Below the pieces are notes generated by a model. It made no database searches. It was not told the origin of the DNA and worked only from the letters and a program-made list of their open reading frames with translations. Below are positions 58,171-64,000 of a stretch of 64,000 bases of DNA, in pieces (within the stretch, counting starts at the first letter, position 1; each line of letters starts with the position of its first letter). The DNA comes from Cellulomonas sp. Leaf395 (GTDB taxonomy: Bacteria > Actinomycetota > Actinomycetes > Actinomycetales > Cellulomonadaceae): NCBI RefSeq assembly GCF_001424125.1, contig NZ_LMQI01000003.1, positions 35,258 through 99,257 of the forward strand, in the 5' to 3' direction. The position numbers and the translations under genes were made by a program.

Positions 58171-58521
58171 CGTCGCCCACGTGGGGCTGGGTGAACGCGC
58201 AGGTCGGACACGCATCGCCGGACGCGCGGGCATCGACCGGCCGGACGTGGCGGAAGGGCGGGCGTACGATGAGCGGCGACGTCGGGCCGCGGTAGCCCCG
58301 GGCTCCATCTCAAGCCGCTTCGAGCGGCCTCGCGCCGAGAGGCGCTCCGCGGTCCGGCGTCGCCCACCATGCGCATGTACTCACGGGCGTCGCCCGGCTG
58401 TCACCATGTGTCCACGCGCGCGTCGGCGTGCGTTAGGCATCCGAGCCACCGTGTCCTAGCCTGATCCCGCCCTTCCCCGCTGGTCGTTCCCTCCCCCCCA
58501 CCCTGTCTCCCGGAGCCCGCT
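58171..58521. other. 351-base gap upstream of the DUF47-Pit operon
   Basis: No convincing gene is seen. A six-base hairpin (GCCGCT/AGCGGC, 58314-58328) could end the preceding gene. TGTCACC and TGTCCAC (58399-58405 and 58409-58415) form a 10-base-spaced imperfect direct repeat that faintly resembles an actinobacterial PHO box. A candidate promoter follows at 58433-58462. The rest shows nothing recognised. Confidence 0.5.
58433..58462 (+). promoter_or_regulatory. Candidate promoter for DUF47-Pit operon
   Basis: TTAGGC (58433-58438) and TAGCCT (58457-58462) are 18 bases apart, about 60 bases before the GTG at 58522. The -35 is weak. Confidence 0.4.
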
Positions 58522-59142
58522 GTGCGCCTGCGCCTCACCCCGCGCGACACCACGTTCTTCGACCTCTTCGCCGCTCAGGCGATCCATCTCGTCACCGGTG
58601 CCAACCTGCTGGGCGAGATGCTCGGGGCCGACCGCCCCACCCGCAAGGAGATCGGCAAGCGCATCGCCGACGCCGAGCACGAGGCGGACGACGCGACCCA
58701 CTCGATCATGCGTCGGCTCAACCAGACGTTCGTCACCCCGTTCGACCGGGACGACATCTACATGCTGGCCTCGAGCCTCGACGACTGCATGGACTTCATG
58801 GAGGAGGCGGCGGACCTCATCGTCCTGTACAAGGTCGATGCCCTGCCCCCGCGCGTCTCCGACCAGGTCCAGGTGCTCCAGCGCGCCGCCGAGCTCACCG
58901 CGGAGGCCATGCCCCGCCTGCGGTCGATGGACTCGCTGTCCGAGTACTGGGTCGAGGTCAACCGCCTGGAGAACCAGGCCGACAAGATCCACCGCAAGCT
59001 CCTGGCCCAGCTGTTCGACGAGGTCACCGACCCGATCCAGCTGATGAAGGTCAAGGAGATCGTCGAGAAGCTCGAGGACGCCGCCGACGCGTTCGAGAAG
59101 GTGGCGAACACCGTCGAGACCATCGCGCTCAAGGAGTCCTGA
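58522..59142 (+). CDS. DUF47 (PhoU-like) phosphate-transport accessory protein
   Basis: A 206-residue helical protein of the DUF47/PhoU-like family. Metal-binding acidic motifs appear as RIADAEHEADDATHSIMRRL (about 48-67) and RLENQADKIHRKLLAQLFDE, which match the two E-x3-D-x3 PhoU-type repeats. It is thought to regulate Pit-type phosphate uptake. It ends five bases before the pit gene, so the two are an operon. The GTG start has GGAG six bases upstream. Confidence 0.92.
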   Translation: MRLRLTPRDTTFFDLFAAQAIHLVTGANLLGEMLGADRPTRKEIGKRIADAEHEADDATHSIMRRLNQTFVTPFDRDDIYMLASSLDDCMDFMEEAADLIVLYKVDALPPRVSDQVQVLQRAAELTAEAMPRLRSMDSLSEYWVEVNRLENQADKIHRKLLAQLFDEVTDPIQLMKVKEIVEKLEDAADAFEKVANTVETIALKES

Positions 59143-59147
59143 GCCCG

Positions 59148-60152
59148 GTGGAACTGGCGCTCGTCGTCATCGTCGTCGCGTTCGCGCTCGGCTTCGACTA
59201 CACCAACGGCTTCCACGATGCGGCGAACGCGATCGCGACCTCGGTCTCGACCCGCGCGCTGACGCCCCGCGCTGCGCTCATCATGGCGGCGGTGTTCAAC
59301 CTCGTCGGCGCCCTGCTGGGTACGCAGGTGGCGACGACCATCGCCGAGGACATCATCGACGTCGGCGGCGTCTCCTCCCAGGAGGCGCTGATCATCGTCC
59401 TGTCCGGGTTGATCGGCGCGATCTCCTGGAACCTCATCACGTGGTGGCTCGGCCTGCCGTCGTCGTCCACCCACGCCCTCATCGGTGGTCTGACCGGTGC
59501 CGGGATCGCCGCCCACGTGACGGTGTACTGGGACGCGATCCTGGACAAGGTCGTCATCCCGATGATCTTTTCCCCGCTCGTCGGCTTCTCCCTGGCGTTC
59601 GCGCTGATGGTGGGGGTGCTGTGGCTGGTGCGGAACTCCGCGCCCGCCCGCACCATGCGTCGCTTCCGGGTGGCGCAGACCGCGTCCGCCGCGGCGATGG
59701 CCCTCGGGCACGGCCTCCAGGACGCGCAGAAGACCATGGGCGTGATCATGCTCGCGCTCATCGCCGGCGGCTTCTACGAGCAGGGCGACAGCATCCCGCT
59801 GTGGGTCAAGCTCTCGGCGGCCACGGCGATCTCGCTCGGCACCTACTCCGGCGGCTGGCGCATCATGCGCACGCTCGGCCGCAAGATCATCGAGCTGGAC
59901 CCGGCACGCGGCTTCGTCGCCGAGTCGGTGGCCGCCTCCGTGCTCTACACCAGCGCCTACTGGCTGCACGCGCCGATCTCGACCACGCACACCATCACGT
60001 CCGCGATCATGGGCGTCGGCGCCACCAAGCGGCTGTCCGCGGTCCGCTGGGGCGTCGCCAAGAACATCGGCGCCGCGTGGGTGCTGACCATCCCCATGGC
60101 CGCGCTCGTCGCCGCCTGCGTCTACTGGATCCTCAACCCGATCCTGACCTGA
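59148..60152 (+). CDS. pit: Pit-family low-affinity phosphate transporter
   Basis: A 334-residue membrane protein with about ten spans. The PiT signatures are GFDYTNGFHDAANAIATSVS (N-terminal) and WLHAPISTTHTITSAIMGVG (C-terminal). It imports phosphate as a metal-phosphate complex with H+. The DUF47 partner precedes it. With ppk1 downstream on the other strand, the region links phosphate uptake and polyphosphate storage. Confidence 0.95.
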   Translation: MELALVVIVVAFALGFDYTNGFHDAANAIATSVSTRALTPRAALIMAAVFNLVGALLGTQVATTIAEDIIDVGGVSSQEALIIVLSGLIGAISWNLITWWLGLPSSSTHALIGGLTGAGIAAHVTVYWDAILDKVVIPMIFSPLVGFSLAFALMVGVLWLVRNSAPARTMRRFRVAQTASAAAMALGHGLQDAQKTMGVIMLALIAGGFYEQGDSIPLWVKLSAATAISLGTYSGGWRIMRTLGRKIIELDPARGFVAESVAASVLYTSAYWLHAPISTTHTITSAIMGVGATKRLSAVRWGVAKNIGAAWVLTIPMAALVAACVYWILNPILT

Positions 60153-60162
60153 CGCGCGACGG

Positions 60163-61140
60163 CTACTGCTCGCCGGGGCGGTGCGTCTCCGTCGCGACCA
60201 CGCGCGGACCCTTCGGGGTCTGCGCGACGTGCGCCACCAGGACCTGCGCCGGGTGCAGGAACGGGTCGCTGACGGGCAGCGCGTCGGCGACGCTGCGGCG
60301 GGCGTGCTGCGCCAGCACGTCGACCACCGTGGGGAGCACCGGCCGGTGCGTGCACAGCACCGCGTCCCCCGTCAGCTCCAGGAGACGCAGCACCTCGGCT
60401 GCCACCCGTGCCGGCGACGTCGAGTGCTCCGCCTCGGTGAGCACGGGCAGCACCTCGGCGGGGACCTGGGCGGCGGCCGCGTAGGGCGCGACGGTGCTCA
60501 CGCAGCGTGCCCACGCGCTGGTGACCACCCGGGCCACGCCGAACGTCGACAGCACCGGTACCAGCGCACGGGCCTGCCGCTGGCCCACCGCGGTGAGCGG
60601 CCGGTCCAGCTCGGTGCCCTTCCAGTCCGCGCGGCGACGGGCCGTCCCGTGGCGGGCGATCACGAGTGCGCGGGTGTCCAGGCGACCCTTTCCGTACGCC
60701 TCGACCAGCTCGGCCAACGGGGCCCGGTCGTCGTCGCGGGTCAGCCGCTTGGCGGCCGTGACCACGTCGAACCAGCGCAGCTGGTCGATCTCCTTGGGGG
60801 ACACGGGCGGGACCGGCGCGCGGGCGCGCAGCGCTGCGGAGTCCGGGCGGCCGGCGATCTGGGCCGCCCAGTAGTGGACGCGCTTGCGGCGGCCGTCGGA
60901 CAGCCCGTACTCGAGCCCGGGCAGCGGGATCCCGAGGACGACGTCATGAGCGGTCTCCTCGGCGACCTCGCGGGTCGCCGCCGCGAGGATCGTCTCGCCG
61001 GGGTCCACCTTGCCCTTCGGCCACGACCAGTCGTCGTAGCGGGGACGGTGCACGAGCGCGACCTGCAGCGTGCCCAGGCGGACGCGCCACACCAGGGCCC
61101 CGGCCGCCTCGACGACGGCCGGCGCGTGAGGTGCGGTCAC
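60163..61140 (-). CDS. mutT1: MutT1-type Nudix hydrolase with histidine phosphatase domain
   Basis: A 325-residue protein with an N-terminal Nudix domain (about 8-150) and a C-terminal histidine-phosphatase domain (about 170-310, [12 protein letters not shown]). This fusion is MutT1 of mycobacteria, which hydrolyses 8-oxo-GTP/dGTP and diadenosine polyphosphates. The Nudix box [20 protein letters not shown] is intact except that the usual Gly after it is Ala (ETAHD). The GTG start overlaps the ppk1 stop as GTGA. The ppk1-mutT1 neighbourhood also occurs in Mycobacterium. Confidence 0.9.
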   Translation of the reverse strand: MTAPHAPAVVEAAGALVWRVRLGTLQVALVHRPRYDDWSWPKGKVDPGETILAAATREVAEETAHDVVLGIPLPGLEYGLSDGRRKRVHYWAAQIAGRPDSAALRARAPVPPVSPKEIDQLRWFDVVTAAKRLTRDDDRAPLAELVEAYGKGRLDTRALVIARHGTARRRADWKGTELDRPLTAVGQRQARALVPVLSTFGVARVVTSAWARCVSTVAPYAAAAQVPAEVLPVLTEAEHSTSPARVAAEVLRLLELTGDAVLCTHRPVLPTVVDVLAQHARRSVADALPVSDPFLHPAQVLVAHVAQTPKGPRVVATETHRPGEQ

Positions 61141-63371
61141 CGTCCTGTGCCCGGGCGGCGCCGCTGCCGGTAGATCAAGGCGGCCTGCAGGTCGACCAGC
61201 GGTCCGTCCGGGCCGAGGTGGTGCCGCTGCCACGTCCCGTCCTGCTCGAGGTGCCACGAGGACGTGCCGTCGTCGGTCGACTCGTCCATGAGCTCGATGA
61301 GCTCGCTGACCTGATCGGGGTCGGCGATGCGGACCAGTGCCTCGACGCGCCGGTCGAGGTTGCGGTGCATCAGGTCCGCGGAGCCGATGTAGACCTCCGG
61401 ACCCTCGAAGGCCGCGTCAGCAGGGGCCGTGGCGTGCGCGAACGCGAAGATGCGCGAGTGCTCCAGGAACCGGCCGAGGATCGAGCGCACCCGGATGGTC
61501 TCGGACAGGCCGGGGACCCCGGGACGCAGCGCACAGATCCCGCGGACCACCATGTCGATGGGGACGCCCGCCTGCGACGCGCGGTACAGGGCGTCGATCG
61601 TGGCCTCGTCGACCATCGAGTTGACCTTGATCTTGATCCACGCCGGCTGACCCATCCGCGCGGCGTCCGCCTCCCGGTCGATGCGGTCGATGAGCCCGGA
61701 CCGCACCGAGCGGGGCGCCACCAGCAACCGGTTGAACCGGGACTTCGGCGCGTAGCCCGACAGCTGGTTGAACAGGCGGGTCAGGTCCTGCCCCACCTCC
61801 GGGTCGCTGGTGAGCAGCCCGTGGTCGGTATAGAGCCGCGCCGTCTTCGGGTTGTAGTTGCCGGTGCCGATGTGGCAGTAGCGACGCAGCCCGTCGGGCT
61901 CGTGGCGCACCACCAGCGACAGCTTGCAGTGCGTCTTGAGGCCGACGATGCCGTAGACGACGTGCACCCCGGCCTGCTCGAGCTTGCGCGCCCAGGAGAT
62001 GTTGTTCTGCTCGTCGAACCGCGCCTTGATCTCCACCAGCGCCAGCACCTGCTTGCCGGCCTCCGCGGCGTCGATCAGGGCGTCGACGATCGGGGAGTCG
62101 CCCGACGTCCGGTACAGGGTCTGCTTGATGGCCAGCACCTGCGGGTCCGCCGCCGCCTGCTGCAGGAACGTCTGCACCGAGGTGGAGAACGAGTCGTACG
62201 GGTGGTGCAGCAGGATGTCGCGCTCGCGGATCTTGGCGAACATGTCCGCGGGCGTCGCGCTCTCGACCTCGGCCAGCTGGCGGGGCGTGGAGGCGATGAA
62301 CCGGGGGAACTGGAGGGCCGGGCGGTCGAGGTCCGCGATGAGGTTGAGGCCGGTCGCGTCCAGCGGCGCCGGCAGCTGGTACACCTCGTCCTCCGCGACG
62401 TCGAGCTCGCGGATGAGCAGGCTGCGGATGCGGGGGCTGATGCCGTCGGCGATCTCGAGGCGCACCGGCGGACCGAACCGTCGGCGCAGCAGCTCCTTCT
62501 CCATCGCCTTGAGGAGGTTCTCGGCGTCGTCCTCTTCGACCTCCACGTCCTCGTTGCGCGTGACCCGGAACGTGTGGTGCTCCTGGACGACCATGCCGGG
62601 GAACAGCTGCTCCAGGTGCTCGGAGATGACGTCCTCGACGGGCACGAACGACATCGGGCCCTTGTCGGGCGACGCCGCCTGCACGTCGGGGGCGCTCGGC
62701 CGGCCCGACGCGTCGACCGCGATGAACCGCGGCAGCAGCGGCGGCACCTTGACGCGGGCGAAGTGCTCCTTGCCGGTCGCGGGGTTGGTCACCACGACGG
62801 CCAGGTTCAGCGACAGCCCCGAGATGTACGGGAAGGGGTGCGCGGGGTCCACCGCGAGCGGGGTCAGCACGGGGAAGATCTGCCGGCGGAAGAACTTGCG
62901 CAGGCGGTCCTGCTCGCTCTCGCCCAGCTCGTCCCAGCGGACCAGCGTGATGCCCTCGTGCGCCAGCGCCGGCTGCACCTGCTCGGCGAACACCGCCGCG
63001 TGGCGGGCCGTGAGCCTGTGGGCCTCCTCGCTGATCGCCTCGAGGACCTGCCGCGGGGACAGGCCCGAGGCGGCCGTGACCGCGATGCCGGTCGCGATGC
63101 GCCGCTTGAGACCGGCCACCCGGACCATGAAGAACTCGTCGAGGTTGGACGCGAAGATCGCCAGGAACCGCACCCGCTCCAGGAGCGGGATGTCCCCGTC
63201 CTCCGCCAGCTCGAGCACCCGCTGGTTGAAGGCGAGCCAGGAGAGCTCGCGGTCCAGGAATCGTCCGTCGGGCAGCGGCTCTGCGGTGTCGATGTGCTCG
63301 TACTCGCTCTGGGCCATGTGTTCGGCGATGGCCGCGGCCAGTGCGGGGTCGAGGGCGGTGGCGTCCGTCAT
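61137..63371 (-). CDS. ppk1: Polyphosphate kinase 1
   Basis: A 744-residue RNA-degradosome-type polyphosphate kinase, PPK1. It has the N-terminal [20 protein letters not shown], the [20 protein letters not shown] region, and the catalytic-domain [20 protein letters not shown] segment with the phosphorylated His. It makes polyphosphate from ATP. It overlaps mshD (ATGA) upstream and mutT1 (GTGA) downstream, so the three are one operon. Length is slightly above the E. coli enzyme (about 688). Confidence 0.97.
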   Translation of the reverse strand: MTDATALDPALAAAIAEHMAQSEYEHIDTAEPLPDGRFLDRELSWLAFNQRVLELAEDGDIPLLERVRFLAIFASNLDEFFMVRVAGLKRRIATGIAVTAASGLSPRQVLEAISEEAHRLTARHAAVFAEQVQPALAHEGITLVRWDELGESEQDRLRKFFRRQIFPVLTPLAVDPAHPFPYISGLSLNLAVVVTNPATGKEHFARVKVPPLLPRFIAVDASGRPSAPDVQAASPDKGPMSFVPVEDVISEHLEQLFPGMVVQEHHTFRVTRNEDVEVEEDDAENLLKAMEKELLRRRFGPPVRLEIADGISPRIRSLLIRELDVAEDEVYQLPAPLDATGLNLIADLDRPALQFPRFIASTPRQLAEVESATPADMFAKIRERDILLHHPYDSFSTSVQTFLQQAAADPQVLAIKQTLYRTSGDSPIVDALIDAAEAGKQVLALVEIKARFDEQNNISWARKLEQAGVHVVYGIVGLKTHCKLSLVVRHEPDGLRRYCHIGTGNYNPKTARLYTDHGLLTSDPEVGQDLTRLFNQLSGYAPKSRFNRLLVAPRSVRSGLIDRIDREADAARMGQPAWIKIKVNSMVDEATIDALYRASQAGVPIDMVVRGICALRPGVPGLSETIRVRSILGRFLEHSRIFAFAHATAPADAAFEGPEVYIGSADLMHRNLDRRVEALVRIADPDQVSELIELMDESTDDGTSSWHLEQDGTWQRHHLGPDGPLVDLQAALIYRQRRRPGTGR

Positions 63372-64000
63372 GCGCCCATCGTGACACCCGGAGGTGAACT
63401 CGGGGTATCGGAACCGAACATGACGTCCACGGCCGAGCGGACGAAGCCCGCGCGCTCGTACGTGTGCACCGCGACGGTGTTCTCCGCACCTGTGTAGAGG
63501 ATGGCCGCGCCCAGCCCGCGAGTCGCCAGGTGGTCGAGCCCCAGCGCCGTCAGGGCGCGTCCCAGGCCCAGTCCCTGGGCGTCGGGGTCCACGCCCACGA
63601 CGTAGATCTCGCCGACCGGCTCCGCGCCGTGCTCGCCTGCGGGGTGCACCTTGGTCCACACCGAGCCGAGCAGGATCTGGTCGCGCTCCGCCAGCAGGAA
63701 GCCCTCCGGGTCGAACCACGGCTCCGACTCCCGCGCGCGCAGGTCCGCCGACGTCATCCGGCCCTGCTCCGGGTGGTAGGCGAACGCGCGGGAGTTCACG
63801 CGGCGCCACGCCTCCTCGTCGCGGCCCGGCTCGAACGGCCGCACCGTGACTCCCGCGGGCAGGACGGGTGCGGTCTGCGGCCGGGTCGTCAGGTCGACGC
63901 GCATCTGCAGGAGCTCACGCACGACGGCCATGCCCTGGTCCTCGGCGAACCGACGCGCCGCCGGCAGGTCCCCGTGCGCCCACACCCGCAGCGTGCGCCC
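63368..64000 (-). CDS. mshD: Mycothiol synthase, C-terminal part
   Basis: A partial gene of 210 visible residues that enters from the right edge. It begins within [20 protein letters not shown], continues with a GNAT domain, and has [20 protein letters not shown] (acetyl-CoA binding) and [17 protein letters not shown]. This is the C-terminal, catalytic half of MshD, which acetylates Cys-GlcN-Ins to make mycothiol. The N-terminal half lies outside the window. Its stop overlaps the ppk1 start. Confidence 0.92.
   Translation of the reverse strand, partial: GRTLRVWAHGDLPAARRFAEDQGMAVVRELLQMRVDLTTRPQTAPVLPAGVTVRPFEPGRDEEAWRRVNSRAFAYHPEQGRMTSADLRARESEPWFDPEGFLLAERDQILLGSVWTKVHPAGEHGAEPVGEIYVVGVDPDAQGLGLGRALTALGLDHLATRGLGAAILYTGAENTVAVHTYERAGFVRSAVDVMFGSDTPSSPPGVTMGA

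Noticed and set aside
1..64000. CRISPR array, insertion sequence, prophage or tRNA gene
   Set aside because: No regularly spaced repeats, transposase or integrase motifs, terminal inverted repeats or cloverleaf patterns were seen; the only tandem repeats are inside genes or one leader.

Overview
The window is GC-rich DNA with dense, tightly packed genes, many GTG starts and 1-4 base stop/start overlaps. It carries mycothiol synthase (mshD), the ppk1-mutT1 pair, a PknG-type kinase and TANNNT -10 boxes placed directly before start codons. These point to an actinobacterium. The mix of genes suggests Micrococcales near Cellulomonas, but the genus is a guess. No rRNA, tRNA, insertion sequence, prophage or CRISPR array was seen.

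Layout: 1-4487 holds the edge of an acetyltransferase-like gene, a SulP anion transporter, a SHOCT protein and a sigma factor coupled to a membrane beta-propeller-like protein. 4697-16743 is a ten-gene, same-strand operon: TelA, an XpaC-like partner, a CbxX-type AAA+ ATPase, GlnX-like and GlnH-like receptor proteins, a coiled-coil protein, a PknG kinase, a PP2C phosphatase, a VWA protein and an FHA protein. Almost every junction is a 4-base overlap. This is the most interesting locus: it places the known mycobacterial GlnX-GlnH-PknG amino-acid sensor inside a complete kinase/phosphatase/phosphopeptide-reader set, with membrane-stress type proteins at the front.

16745-25484 has a rhomboid-like protein and then narK-narGHJI for nitrate uptake and respiration. 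25491-28969 has small secreted and hypothetical proteins, a hydrolase, and a YciI/ECF sigma pair of the ECF42 type. 28986-34954 is a tandem family of four membrane-anchored PQQ-like beta-propeller proteins, each with its own -10 box six bases before the start codon. 34964-44158 holds an aldo/keto reductase, a GT39-like membrane protein, a secreted beta-helix glycosidase (GH87-like), a GH13 enzyme and several small enzymes, ending in an IscA/HesB-fold protein with no cysteine.

44159-47607 is a flavin group (FMN reductase, luciferase-like monooxygenase, FAD oxidase). 47624-51440 is a SipW/TasA-like export locus next to a GGDEF-EAL protein. 51627-58170 holds MsrB, a NERD protein, two MarR regulators, two MFS carriers and an unrecognised protein. 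58522-60152 is a DUF47-Pit phosphate uptake pair. 60163-64000 is mutT1-ppk1-mshD on the minus strand.

Regulation visible in sequence: at least seven, and perhaps more than ten, genes look leaderless, with a -10 hexamer 6-7 bases before the start codon. One MarR gene has two TTGC-N5-GCAA sites over its own promoter, and the ECF42-type operon has a plausible ECF promoter. No gene-free stretch exceeds 300 bases except 58171-58521, which is described as a feature.
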